DNA of 64,000 bases, from contig CANTVF010000003.1 of NCBI GenBank assembly GCA_947852905.1, forward strand, positions 300,552-364,551. The letters are read 5' to 3'. The DNA is from an uncultured Tidjanibacter sp. (GTDB taxonomy: Bacteria; Bacteroidota; Bacteroidia; Bacteroidales; Rikenellaceae). Of the stretch, positions 1 through 7,992 are shown piece by piece. Below the pieces are notes generated by a model. The model saw nothing but the letters and a program-made list of their open reading frames with translations. It had not been told where the DNA came from and made no database searches. Both the position numbers and the translations under genes were made by a program. Within the stretch, counting starts at the first letter, position 1. Every line of letters begins with the position of its first letter.

Positions 1-575
1 AACAGTACCGTTACGCCTACTGCGACTACCACGGCACCTACGGGAGCGAACGAAAAGAAGCCCAGCGGCTCGAAGCCGTTGTCTACTATGGCTTCCTGTA
101 TGACGAGGTTGGGCGGTGTGCTTATCAGGGTGAACAGTCCCATGCTGCTTGCGAATGCCATAGGCATGAGATAACGTCGCGGATTTATGCCTGCCGATGC
201 TGCCATACTCATTACTATGGGCATCATGACCGCTACTGTTCCGGTATTGCTGACGAATGCTCCTATCAGCGCCGTTACAAGCATCACGAGTACGAAAAGC
301 ACGTTTTCGTTTTTGCCACCTATGTGTAGTATACGGCTGCTTATCATTTTAGCGAGTCCGGTGCGGAATATTCCGGCGCCTACTATGAACAGGCCGATCA
401 TCATTATGACCACCGAATTGGAAAAACCGGACAGCGCCTCAGCGGGCGTCAGTATGCCCGATAACAGCAATACGAGCAGGGCGCACATGGCCACTATGTC
501 GGAACGGACTTTGCCGCTCATGAAGAATCCGCATGATACCACGAGGGTTATGAGCGTCAATAATGAAGGTGACAT
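1..575 (-). CDS. SLC13/DASS-type anion permease, N-terminal part
   Basis: This minus-strand gene is cut by the left window edge; about 191 N-terminal residues are visible. The translation is strongly hydrophobic, starts MSPSLLTLITLVVSCGFF and contains several membrane helices. It shows the conserved block with FVSNTGTVAVMMPIV (a Ser-Asn-Thr signature) and STPPNLV, typical of the divalent anion:Na+ symporter/ArsB-like permease superfamily. Such proteins import dicarboxylates, sulfate or similar anions, and many Bacteroidetes members carry TrkA-C (RCK) domains in the middle, which would lie outside this window. The ATG at 573-575 is the first in the open frame, since a stop lies about 36 bases upstream. 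Substrate cannot be inferred from the visible part. Confidence 0.8.
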   Translation of the reverse strand, partial: MSPSLLTLITLVVSCGFFMSGKVRSDIVAMCALLVLLLSGILTPAEALSGFSNSVVIMMIGLFIVGAGIFRTGLAKMISSRILHIGGKNENVLFVLVMLVTALIGAFVSNTGTVAVMMPIVMSMAASAGINPRRYLMPMAFASSMGLFTLISTPPNLVIQEAIVDNGFEPLGFFSFAPVGAVVVAVGVTVL

Positions 576-720
576 ATGTGTGTAGTTATTGGTTTTGCGG
601 TATTTCGGGTATTATTTCGAGTGCGGCAACGGTCATGGGGATGATATATTGGCGGAATGTTCCGGATGTTTCCGTTTGGAATTGTGCGATTCATCAGTTG
701 GCCGATTGTTGCCGTCACTC

Positions 721-766
721 TATGCATACCGGCAGTTCTCTGTTATAAAAGAACTGCCGGTGCATA
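721..766. terminator. Long inverted repeat between aqpZ and permease
   Basis: ACCGGCAGTTCT (728-739) pairs perfectly with AGAACTGCCGGT (750-761), and TATGC/GCATA extends the stem past a two-base bulge. It lies just downstream of aqpZ on the minus strand. There is no clear U-run after it on that strand, so it may be a terminator or an mRNA-stabilising hairpin. Confidence 0.5.
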
Positions 767-778
767 TGTGGGGTAGTG

Positions 779-1465
779 TTATTTTATGGTTTTTTTGTCG
801 AACAGGCGCCATACTATCGCTGACAGAGCTGCACCTGCGAAAGGCGCTACGATGAACAGCCACAGTTGCGACAAAGCTTGTCCGCCTTCGAATATGGCCG
901 GACCTATGCTGCGGGCAGGGTTGACCGAAGTGCCCGTAATCGGAATGCAGACGATGTGTACGAGAGTGAGCGTGAGACCTATGACGAGGCCTGCCATAGC
1001 CGGATTGCCCTTGTCGCTGCTGGTCACACCCAGAACGGTAAGCACGAAAATGAATGTGAATATCATTTCGGCCAGAAATGCCTGACATGCCGTACCTTCG
1101 CTGAAACTGTTTGCTCCGGTCCCGGTTGGTCCTTGGTGTATTCCCGTAGATACTAGCAGATAGATTATAGCCGATCCTATGACAGCGCCTATTACTTGGA
1201 AAAGCATGTACATGCCGGCTTCTTTCCCTTTCATTCTTCCCGACATCCAGAATCCCAGAGTAATGGCCGGATTTATGTGACAACCCGATATATTGCCGAT
1301 AGTATAGGCCATGGCTACAACCGACAGACCGAAAGCGAGCGCTACTCCTATCGTGCCCACTCCGGCTCCTACTGTTCCGGCAACGGCGCCCGAGAATACC
1401 GCGCTGCCGCAACCCATTAGTACCAAAACCATGGTACCGATCATTTCAGCTAAATACTTTTTCAT
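779..1465 (-). CDS. aqpZ: Aquaporin Z
   Basis: A 228-residue inner-membrane water channel of the MIP family, the usual length for AqpZ. Both NPA boxes are present: CHINPAITLG near residue 63 and TSVNPARSIGPAIF near residue 178. The region around the second box, with VHIVCIPITGTSVNPAR, retains the His and Arg expected of the aromatic/arginine selectivity filter of orthodox water channels; glycerol facilitators differ here. The start at MKKYLAEMIGTMVLV places the first helix at the N terminus as in E. coli AqpZ. The gene stands alone, with its own -7 box about 95 bases upstream, giving a fairly long 5' leader. It is downstream-adjacent to the permease gene on the same strand, separated by about 200 bases. 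Confidence 0.93.
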   Translation of the reverse strand: MKKYLAEMIGTMVLVLMGCGSAVFSGAVAGTVGAGVGTIGVALAFGLSVVAMAYTIGNISGCHINPAITLGFWMSGRMKGKEAGMYMLFQVIGAVIGSAIIYLLVSTGIHQGPTGTGANSFSEGTACQAFLAEMIFTFIFVLTVLGVTSSDKGNPAMAGLVIGLTLTLVHIVCIPITGTSVNPARSIGPAIFEGGQALSQLWLFIVAPFAGAALSAIVWRLFDKKTIK

Positions 1466-1558
1466 AAGGTAGGTTATTTTAGAATGAATTGAATGTGTAT
1501 CTATATCGGAAATGGCGGTGTGATATTCCTATTACCATTGTAAGTTATATTTCTTTTC

Positions 1559-1566
1559 CAAATATA
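1559..1566 (-). promoter_or_regulatory. -7 box upstream of aqpZ
   Basis: On the minus strand this reads TATATTTG, a perfect match to the Bacteroidetes -7 consensus TAnnTTTG. No good -33 element is seen at the expected spacing. It would give a leader of roughly 85 bases. Confidence 0.5.
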
Positions 1567-1606
1567 ATGTTTTTTAAGATATGATGTTCAGACTTGCAGC
1601 GATAAT

Positions 1607-1637
1607 ATTGCGAAGTCTGCCTTTAGTCGTATATTTG
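1607..1637 (+). promoter_or_regulatory. Promoter of DUF2148 gene
   Basis: ATTG at 1607-1610 and TATATTTG at 1630-1637 are 19 bases apart, matching the Bacteroidetes -33/-7 arrangement. The start codon follows about 34 bases later. Confidence 0.65.
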
Positions 1638-1671
1638 CTTTTGTAGTTTTATTTGAAAATCTTCGACTGTT

Positions 1672-2220
1672 ATGATGACTGAACAGGAAACCCGTGCCGA
1701 TAATATAATGGCTGTAGCACGGAACATGATGATTGCCGCCCGGACGGCTCCCAAAGGTTGCGGCGTGGATAATCTGGAAATAGCGGTCTTGTGTCGCGAT
1801 GAACTGCCGGCTTTCGCCGATGCTATGCGACGTACGGGCGAGAGGCTCGGTAAGGCGTTTTTCATGCGTGACGCCGGTAATGTGGAGGGTTCCGATGCCG
1901 TGGTGCTGATCGGAACGCGCCATTCCGTGCGTAAGTTGAATTGCGGATATTGCGGTTTCGCGACATGTCGGGAGAAAAGCGAGCAGGCTCCTGCGACGCA
2001 GTGTGCGTTTTCAGTGACCGATCTCGGTATAGCCGTGGGGTCGGCAGCGGCTGTTGCGGCGGATGCGCGCGTAGACAACCGCATACTGTATTCGGCTGGA
2101 GCTGCGGCCATGGAATTCGGTTACATGCCCGATTGTACTATCGTTTTTGCCATAGCTCTGTCCGCTTCCGGCAAGAATATATATTTCGACCGTCAGAATA
2201 AATGCGAGACAACCCGTTGA
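1672..2220 (+). CDS. DUF2148 ferredoxin-domain protein
   Basis: A 182-residue protein of the DUF2148 family, which is annotated as ferredoxin-domain containing. The central segment NCGYCGFATC (about residues 90-99) holds a close cysteine cluster, and two further cysteines follow in the next 20 residues (SEQAPATQC), which suggests an iron-sulfur site. The N-terminal part has the ARTAPKGCGVDNLE block that is typical of the family, an alanine-rich segment with a possible flavin or nucleotide role. The family is common in strict anaerobes, but its reaction is not established. Two ATGs in tandem (1672 and 1675) make the exact start uncertain by one codon. It is monocistronic, with its own promoter and a strong downstream terminator. 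Confidence 0.8.
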   Translation: MMTEQETRADNIMAVARNMMIAARTAPKGCGVDNLEIAVLCRDELPAFADAMRRTGERLGKAFFMRDAGNVEGSDAVVLIGTRHSVRKLNCGYCGFATCREKSEQAPATQCAFSVTDLGIAVGSAAAVAADARVDNRILYSAGAAAMEFGYMPDCTIVFAIALSASGKNIYFDRQNKCETTR

Positions 2221-2332
2221 CCCTTTTGTAAGCCGAGGCTGTTATACGGATTTATGTGCTGATGTCGTTTGTTCTCTTTTGTAGAGGACTGGAAAACTTT
2301 TCGGAAATACTACGTATTTCACGAGTTTATGA

Positions 2333-2372
2333 AAATTAACGGGGGCAGACTTTTGCCTGCCCCCGTTAATTT
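2333..2372. terminator. Strong bidirectional terminator
   Basis: A perfect 16-base stem (2333-2348 with 2357-2372) around an 8-base loop, GC-rich in the middle with A/T tracts at both outer ends. It sits between the DUF2148 gene and recJ, which converge, so it can stop transcription from both sides. Confidence 0.85.
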
Positions 2373-2460
2373 ATACTAAATGCCGACGTGTAAAAGTTCC
2401 TCGCTTTTATTATGAGGTACGTTAACGAATAAATATAATAATCCGACCGGACCTTGTTGG

Positions 2461-4221
2461 TCAGCGTACTATCTTTATGTCTTTGATGCGCAACTGTGGC
2501 GTAGTCTTGCCGCGGTAATGGTTTTCGACCACCGTGTAGCAAACGTCTATGGGCCTGCCGCCGCGTATCCATTCGTAATAGGTCGGTTGCTGGAACGCTA
2601 TGGCCGCTATCGTGGTATTCGGCTTCTGTTTCTGCGTCAGGTCCATGCGCAAGTGTTCCCTTTCGGCGCCTACCAGTTTGGCGTCGCCGCGGTTACTTAC
2701 GCCGCGCGTTACGAATACCGGAGCCGTATTGCCCGGCCCGAACGGCTGGAACGCTTCCAGCGTGGCGCGGAACGAAGGGGTTATGTCGCTGAACAATAGT
2801 TCGGAATCTATCTCTACCTGAGGGATAAGCATGTTCGGGTCTATGTTCGTCTCGACGTATTCGTTGAATCGTCTCGTAAACTCTTCGACGTTTTCCGGTC
2901 GCATGGTAAGACCTGCGGCATACATGTGGCCGCCGAAGTTTTCGAGCAGATCTGCGCACGATTCCACCGCCTGATACAGGTCGAAGCCCGGCACGCTGCG
3001 GGCGGATCCCGTGACGAATCCGTTGCTCATTGTCAGCACTACCGTCGGGCGGTAGTAGGTCTCTATAAGCCGTGATGCCACTATTCCCACGATGCCTTTC
3101 ATCCATTTGGGATTGTAGACGACAGTGCTTTTGAGCTCTTTATACTCAGGGTGGCTCTCTATGTAACTGTGGGCTTCCAGCGTTACGGAACGGTCTATGC
3201 TTTTGCGTGCCTGATTGCTGCTGTCGATGAAGGTGCCGAATTCGTCGGCGAGATCTTCGTTTCGCTCGACGAGAAGGTTTACGGCCGCATGTCCGCCCGA
3301 CGGCGCCGATCTGTCTTCGTCACGGTCTACCGCCATACGGCCTGCAGCGTTTATTCGCGGCCCTATCTTGAATACTATATCGTCCACGGTGATCTTGTGT
3401 CCCTCCAGACCGCATATCTTGATGATCGATTGCAGCCCCTTGCGCGGATTGTCGTTCAGTTTCCGCAGGCCGTAGTGGGCGAGTATCCTGTTTTCCCCTA
3501 CCAGCGGTACTATGTCCGCGGCGGTACTCACTACCACCAGATCGAGCAGACCGACGATTTTCTCGAACGGGATACCCTTGAGCTGGCTGTAGCCCTGCAC
3601 GAGTTTGAAGCCGACACCGCATCCCGACAGCTCGTCGAAAGGATAACCGTCGTCCGGCCGCTTGGGATCGAGCACGGCCACGGCGGCGGGAATTGCGTCA
3701 CCGGGAAGGTGGTGGTCGCAGATGATGAAATCTATTCCCAGCTCGTTGGCATAGGCCACTTTTTCGACAGCCTTTATTCCGCAGTCCAGCGCGATGATGA
3801 GGTTTACTCCGTTTCTTTTCGCATAATCTACACCGGTTTTGGATATGCCGTACCCTTCCGTATAACGGTCGGGTATGTAGAACAGCATATCTTTCACACC
3901 CATCTGCCTGAGGAAGATATATACCAAGGCAACGGCCGTGGTGCCGTCGACGTCGTAATCACCGTATACCATGATCTTTTCACCATGGGTGATAGCTTGG
4001 TCGATGCGCCTCACCGCCTTGTCCATATCCTTCATCAGGAACGGGTCGTGCAGGTCGGACAGCTTGGGGCTGAAGAACCTTGAAGCTTGTTCGTAAGTGT
4101 CTATGCCTCTTTGTACGAGTAGGTTGGCAAGCACTCTGGGAATCCCGGTCGCGGCAGCCAGTTCGGCCACCTTCCGGGGATCACCCTGAGGCTTGATCAC
4201 CCAACGTTTTTCGATAGGCAT
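2461..4221 (-). CDS. recJ: Single-stranded-DNA exonuclease RecJ
   Basis: A 586-residue 5'-3' single-strand DNA exonuclease of the DHH phosphoesterase family, acting in recombination and mismatch/base excision repair. The catalytic motifs are visible: YGDYDVDGTTAVAL near residue 88 (motif I), ALDCGIKA near 145 (motif II) and ICDHHLPGD near 167 (the DHH motif). The DHHA1 part is seen as VTGSARSVPGFD and GGHMYAAGLTM near residues 405-440, followed by a C-terminal OB-fold region. Length is normal for RecJ. It is the last gene of the lipA-lipB-recJ operon and its start overlaps the end of lipB by 41 bases, which points to translational coupling. I chose the ATG giving MPIEKRWVIK; typical Bacteroidetes RecJ proteins begin similarly. 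Confidence 0.95.
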   Translation of the reverse strand: MPIEKRWVIKPQGDPRKVAELAAATGIPRVLANLLVQRGIDTYEQASRFFSPKLSDLHDPFLMKDMDKAVRRIDQAITHGEKIMVYGDYDVDGTTAVALVYIFLRQMGVKDMLFYIPDRYTEGYGISKTGVDYAKRNGVNLIIALDCGIKAVEKVAYANELGIDFIICDHHLPGDAIPAAVAVLDPKRPDDGYPFDELSGCGVGFKLVQGYSQLKGIPFEKIVGLLDLVVVSTAADIVPLVGENRILAHYGLRKLNDNPRKGLQSIIKICGLEGHKITVDDIVFKIGPRINAAGRMAVDRDEDRSAPSGGHAAVNLLVERNEDLADEFGTFIDSSNQARKSIDRSVTLEAHSYIESHPEYKELKSTVVYNPKWMKGIVGIVASRLIETYYRPTVVLTMSNGFVTGSARSVPGFDLYQAVESCADLLENFGGHMYAAGLTMRPENVEEFTRRFNEYVETNIDPNMLIPQVEIDSELLFSDITPSFRATLEAFQPFGPGNTAPVFVTRGVSNRGDAKLVGAEREHLRMDLTQKQKPNTTIAAIAFQQPTYYEWIRGGRPIDVCYTVVENHYRGKTTPQLRIKDIKIVR

Positions 4222-4915
4222 AATCTTCTATTTTTATTTTAATATTTATAATCTTCTCCAGATGCGCCATGAACGCCATTTTGACGGCTTCCATGTCGGC
4301 CGCTTCGCCCGTTTCGCGAGCTATCGAAGTAGCCCCCCTGTCGGCGAATCCGCACGGATTGATGTAGTCGAACCACTTCAAGTCCGTGTTGACGTTCAGC
4401 GCGAAACCGTGCATCGTGACATAACGCGACGAGCGCACTCCTATGGCTGCAATCTTGCGTAACGGGCCTTTGTCGGTAAGCCATACGCCTGCAGCACCGG
4501 CTACACGCGTACCGCTTATGCCCCATTCGGCCACCGTCCTTATGACAGCCTCTTCGAGCGAGTGTATATAGTCGCGCAATCCGATACCTTCCCGTTCGAG
4601 ATCGAGTATCGGATAACCTACCAGCTGACCCGGTCCGTGAAACGTTATGTCACCGCCGCGGTCTATATGGTAAAACGATGCACCCTGTTGTTTCAGGAAA
4701 TCTTCGGCCACGAGCATGTTCTCTTCGTGGCCGCTTTTGCCCAGCGTATATACCGCCGGGTGTTCGCAGAGCAACAAAAATTGCTCCGCTTTTATCGCAG
4801 GATCCTGCTTGGATGCCAGAAGATGCCCGAAAATGTCCTTTTGCATTTCCCAGCACTCGGCATAGTCGATAACGCCCAAGTCACGGCATATTACTGTTTC
4901 CTTCGGCGTTTCCAT
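4181..4915 (-). CDS. lipB: Octanoyltransferase LipB
   Basis: A 244-residue lipoate-biosynthesis enzyme that moves octanoyl groups from acyl carrier protein to lipoyl domains of 2-oxoacid dehydrogenases and the glycine cleavage H protein. The signature RGGDITFHGPGQLVGYP lies near residues 85-101. The catalytic lysine region (LRKIAAIGVR) and catalytic cysteine region (NPCGFADRGATS) follow at about 150-185. Length is in the normal range, though the last 30 residues, beyond the family core, overlap recJ. It starts 2 bases after lipA ends, so the two genes that make lipoate form a tight pair: LipB supplies the octanoyl protein and LipA inserts sulfur. Confidence 0.95.
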   Translation of the reverse strand: METPKETVICRDLGVIDYAECWEMQKDIFGHLLASKQDPAIKAEQFLLLCEHPAVYTLGKSGHEENMLVAEDFLKQQGASFYHIDRGGDITFHGPGQLVGYPILDLEREGIGLRDYIHSLEEAVIRTVAEWGISGTRVAGAAGVWLTDKGPLRKIAAIGVRSSRYVTMHGFALNVNTDLKWFDYINPCGFADRGATSIARETGEAADMEAVKMAFMAHLEKIINIKIKIEDYAYRKTLGDQASG

Positions 4916-4917
4916 AG

Positions 4918-5802
4918 TCAGTCTTGTTTATTTATGCTTCCCAGAGCCTGTTCGGCCAGATAGGACGAGCGTACGAGCGGCGCACTCGCCACATATTTGA
5001 ATCCGCGCATTCGAGCCAGATCGCCGTACATGGCGAATTTGCCCGGCGTAACGTATTCGGCTACGGGATAATGTGCCAGCGTCGGACGCAGGTATTGACC
5101 GAGAGTCACTATCGAGCAGCCCACGTCGGCCAGATCGTCGAGCGTGCGCAGTATCTCCTCTTCCGTTTCGCCGAGACCGAGCATGATGCCGCTTTTGGCT
5201 ACGGCGCCGCGCGAGGCTATGTACCGGAGCACTTCTAGCGAGGTGCGGTATTTAGCCCGCGACCTTACCATGGGCGTGAGCCTTTCGACCGTTTCGATAT
5301 TGTGCCCGATGATGTCGGGCTTGGCGTCTATGACCGTGTCGAGCATTTCGGTGCGGCCGTCGAAGTCGGGTATTAAGACTTCTATCGTTGTGGACGGATT
5401 GACTTCCCTGATCGCACGTATCACCGCAGCCCAATGGGCAGCTCCGCCGTCGGGCAGGTCGTCCCTGTCTACGGAGGTGAGTACGGCATGTTTGAGTCCC
5501 ATGAGACGTATGGACTCGGCGACCTCGCGGGGTTCGCTCTCTTCTGGCGGTAGCGGCCTGCCGGTTTTTGTGGCGCAGAATTTACACGAGCGCGTGCATA
5601 TGTCACCCAAAATCATGAACGTGGCTGTCCTTCTGCTCCAGCATTCCGATTTGTTGGGACACTTGCCGCTGTCGCAGATAGTGTGCAGATGATGTTTCTC
5701 CACTATCTTGGACACGTCGGCGAATGTATCGTCGTTATGGAGTTTGATCTTGAGCCAACCGGGTTTGAGATTTTTAGCTACCTTATCGTTGTTGTAAGGC
5801 AT
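4918..5802 (-). CDS. lipA: Lipoyl synthase LipA
   Basis: A radical SAM enzyme of 294 residues that inserts two sulfur atoms into protein-bound octanoyl chains. It shows the auxiliary cluster ligands CDSGKCPNKSEC (CX4CX5C, near residue 43), the radical SAM motif CTRSCKFC (CX3CX2C, near 71), and the C-terminal RSSYLAE whose serine ligates the auxiliary cluster in this family. A longer open frame reaches 5874, but I chose the ATG at 5800-5802 (MPYNNDKVAK): the extension has no family similarity and would run through the -7 box at 5829-5836. First gene of the lipA-lipB-recJ operon. Confidence 0.95.
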   Translation of the reverse strand: MPYNNDKVAKNLKPGWLKIKLHNDDTFADVSKIVEKHHLHTICDSGKCPNKSECWSRRTATFMILGDICTRSCKFCATKTGRPLPPEESEPREVAESIRLMGLKHAVLTSVDRDDLPDGGAAHWAAVIRAIREVNPSTTIEVLIPDFDGRTEMLDTVIDAKPDIIGHNIETVERLTPMVRSRAKYRTSLEVLRYIASRGAVAKSGIMLGLGETEEEILRTLDDLADVGCSIVTLGQYLRPTLAHYPVAEYVTPGKFAMYGDLARMRGFKYVASAPLVRSSYLAEQALGSINKQD

Positions 5803-5828
5803 TGTATTATTATTTTTTCCAATTGATA

Positions 5829-5836
5829 CAAAAGTA
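5829..5836 (-). promoter_or_regulatory. -7 box of lipA-lipB-recJ operon
   Basis: The minus strand reads TACTTTTG, matching TAnnTTTG, about 27 bases before the lipA start. It supports the shorter lipA start. No convincing -33 element is visible. Confidence 0.6.
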
Positions 5837-6246
5837 GCTATAATTTTTCGATTTATTATTACTACGCACCGCAAAATCGCCCCAAATAACGTTTGCGGCA
5901 GTTATGCACTTAGGGTTGAGAGCCTTGCATGCCGCGAAGATGTCTCTTGCGCTCGCGTTCCGGAAAGGCGCCGGCAACGGCAGGCCTGATTTTTGTGGCG
6001 GCGGAATAACGCGGCGGGACCGGTCGTGAAAAGTTTCCGTTGTAGTTGCTTTTATGCGGTTAGGGTGTGTCGGGGCTGTGTCGGTTTCCGCGGTGCGCAT
6101 GTTGTCGTGCAGATAGTGGCGGGATACGGATGTCGTCACGTCTGATTGTGTCGGTATTGCGGCGTATACGCCGTCGGTGGAGTATGCGTCCGTTGCGGCG
6201 AGAGTGGTTGGTAATGAGTAAAGTATAATTATAATTTTCAGAATAT
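5837..6246. other. Intergenic region, divergent
   Basis: About 410 bases between the divergent lipA operon and the AIG1-like gene. Open frames here are antisense-like with arginine- and threonine-rich translations and no recognisable domain, so I call no gene. The AT-rich stretch just before 6247 (around 6215-6245) presumably holds the promoter of the next gene, but there is no clean -7 consensus. Confidence 0.4.
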
Positions 6247-6912
6247 ATGTACGTGAAGAATAACTGGGCGTTCGTCGTCTACAAATTCGTCTTGCTTGCG
6301 GTGTGCGGTTACGGCATCGCATGCCATATGAACGGAGACTGGGCTTCGTTCAACTACTATACGGTGCTGAGCAATACGGCCTGTTTCGTCTATTTTCTCA
6401 CGTCGCTGGTCGTGAACATACGCCGCATGGCCGCGGGAGAGAGTGTCGAGACGTGGCGGCCGCGCGTCGAGGGCGCCGTAGTTTTCTGTATCACCGTGAC
6501 GTTTCTGATATACCATTTCGTCCTGCGCCCCGAAGCGTTCCGCATGGGTAACGACGGTAATTTCTATTCGGCCCTCAACATGGCACAGCACTACATAGTG
6601 CCTATCATGACGATCGGCGACTGGCTGCTGTTCTGCCCTAAGGGAAAATGGCGCAAGGGCGATCCTGCCTCTTGGTTGTTGATTCCGCTGTTCTATTTCG
6701 TCTATATTTTGATCCGGGCGCCGTTCGCGGGTAACATAGGCGGTACCTCCAGCCCGTATCCCTATGCGTTCATAGATATTCAGGCCAACGGCGTAGGCGT
6801 AGTGGCGCGTAACGCATTGCTGGCGGCTGTCGGTATGCTCGCTCTGGCATATATTCTGTATGCCGTGGATATGCTGCTCGCGCGTGCCGGGAGAAAAAGA
6901 AAAATGCGTTAG
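6247..6912 (+). CDS. AIG1/FAR-17a-like (Pr6Pr) membrane protein
   Basis: A 221-residue polytopic membrane protein with about six hydrophobic helices. It resembles the FAR-17a/AIG1-like family (annotated in bacteria as Pr6Pr). In eukaryotes, AIG1 and ADTRP of this family are membrane hydrolases for fatty-acid esters of hydroxy fatty acids, using a threonine and a histidine. Here a Thr in FNYYTVLSNT (T39) and a His in NMAQHYIVPIM (H114) sit at plausible equivalent places, but that alignment is by eye. The C terminus is basic (RAGRKRKMR), likely cytoplasmic. It lies 315 bases upstream of the steroid reductase cluster on the same strand; whether it belongs to that cluster is unknown. Confidence 0.7.
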   Translation: MYVKNNWAFVVYKFVLLAVCGYGIACHMNGDWASFNYYTVLSNTACFVYFLTSLVVNIRRMAAGESVETWRPRVEGAVVFCITVTFLIYHFVLRPEAFRMGNDGNFYSALNMAQHYIVPIMTIGDWLLFCPKGKWRKGDPASWLLIPLFYFVYILIRAPFAGNIGGTSSPYPYAFIDIQANGVGVVARNALLAAVGMLALAYILYAVDMLLARAGRKRKMR

Positions 6913-7227
6913 GGGCGTAACGTTTATCGTAATTTGTTATATTTACAATCCGTAAGCCGCCGAAGTATACCGTCTGCGTATGTTTCGGCGGACGGTATGT
7001 CGTATGTCCGATCGGCTCCGGCGCTTTTCCCGTTACGGTCTGTCATGGCGTTTTAGCCCGATAGTATACGCTTGACGAGTGTATGTATTTTACATTGTCC
7101 TGACATTCGTTAAGTGCGTATTGGTTTGTTGCCGGATATGGCGCGGTTTCGTAAGGCTGGATTGTTATGGCGGCAGTCGCGATGCATACCGGATTGTTAA
7201 GACGACTAAACGATAATTATTGTTGCG
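6913..7227 (+). other. Leader region of the steroid-reductase cluster
   Basis: No gene seen. The segment 6957-6998 can form two different hairpins: CCGCCGAA (6957-6964) with TTCGGCGG (6984-6991), or ATACCGTC (6967-6974) with GACGGTAT (6991-6998). The two stems interleave, and with no spare bases to bridge the first stem they look mutually exclusive rather than a pseudoknot. No TAnnTTTG box is found before the 7228 start. Confidence 0.4.
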
Positions 7228-7989
7228 ATGCATGCTTTCAATGTACTTCTGATTACGATGACCGTATTGGCCGTCGTGGTATTCGTGGCGCTGTTCTTCG
7301 TGGATGCCGGTTACGGTATGCTGCTCGACCGCAAGTGGGGTAAAACGGTGCCGAACAAAATAGGGTGGTTCGTGATGGAAGCTCCCGTTTTCGTGGCCAT
7401 GACGGTGCTGTGGCTTATGTCCGACCGTCGTTTCGAGATAACGCCGCTCTGTTTCCTGCTGCTTTTTCAGGCGCATTATTTCCAGCGGGCGTTCATATTT
7501 CCGTTCCTGCTCAAGGGACGCGGCCGCATGCCTATAGCCATAATAGCGATGGGTATAGTGTTCAATCTCGTGAATGCCCTCATGCAGGGAGGGTGGATCT
7601 TCTATCTTTCGCCGGCCGACCGTTATACGCCGCAATGGCTGCTGACGCCGCAGTTTATCGTAGGAACGGTAATATTCATAGCGGGCATGGTGATAAACCT
7701 CCATTCCGACTACATAATCCGTCATCTTCGCAAAGACGGCGATACGGGACATTACATACCTTACGGAGGCATGTTCCGTTACGTGAGTTCGGCCAATTAT
7801 TTCGGCGAGCTGACCGAGTGGGTGGGATTCGCCATACTGACTTGGTCGTGGTCGGGTGCCGTGTTCGCTCTGTGGACTTTCGCCAATCTCGCGCCTCGCG
7901 CCGTGTCGATACGCAAACGTTACGAAGCCGAATTCGGGGACGAGTTCAGGCGTCTGAAACGTAAAAGCATAATACCATTCATTTTCTGA
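7228..7989 (+). CDS. Steroid 5-alpha-reductase family protein (5AR)
   Basis: A 253-residue integral membrane enzyme of the steroid 5-alpha-reductase (SRD5A/DET2) family, which reduces the 4,5 double bond of 3-oxo-delta4 steroids with NADPH. Three family blocks are clear: WFVMEAPVF (residues 47-55), keeping the Glu that corresponds to human SRD5A2 E57; AHYFQRAFIFPFLLKG (about 82-97); and the C-terminal cofactor block IPYGGMFRYVSSANYFGE followed by EWVGFA (about 175-205). The Gln that precedes the catalytic Glu in human SRD5A2 is Met here, which I recall also for the plant DET2 type. About seven membrane helices. The stop is 3 bases before the next gene's ATG, so the two are co-translated. In gut Bacteroidetes such enzymes make 5-alpha (allo) bile acids. 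Confidence 0.88.
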   Translation: MHAFNVLLITMTVLAVVVFVALFFVDAGYGMLLDRKWGKTVPNKIGWFVMEAPVFVAMTVLWLMSDRRFEITPLCFLLLFQAHYFQRAFIFPFLLKGRGRMPIAIIAMGIVFNLVNALMQGGWIFYLSPADRYTPQWLLTPQFIVGTVIFIAGMVINLHSDYIIRHLRKDGDTGHYIPYGGMFRYVSSANYFGELTEWVGFAILTWSWSGAVFALWTFANLAPRAVSIRKRYEAEFGDEFRRLKRKSIIPFIF

Positions 7990-7992
7990 CGT

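Noticed and set aside
720..1412. Long frames antisense to or out of phase with aqpZ
   Set aside because: Arg/Ser/His-rich translations without domains; the aquaporin frame explains the region.
3151..4083. 310-codon plus-strand frame inside recJ
   Set aside because: Mirror frame of recJ with no known motifs; such antisense frames occur in most long genes here.
5810..6322. 170-codon minus-strand frame upstream of lipA
   Set aside because: Overlaps the -7 box of lipA and part of the next gene; no signal, domain or codon bias.
6957..6998. H-type pseudoknot upstream of the 5-alpha-reductase
   Set aside because: No bases remain to cross the 8-base first stem, so a classical pseudoknot is sterically unlikely; treated as alternative hairpins.
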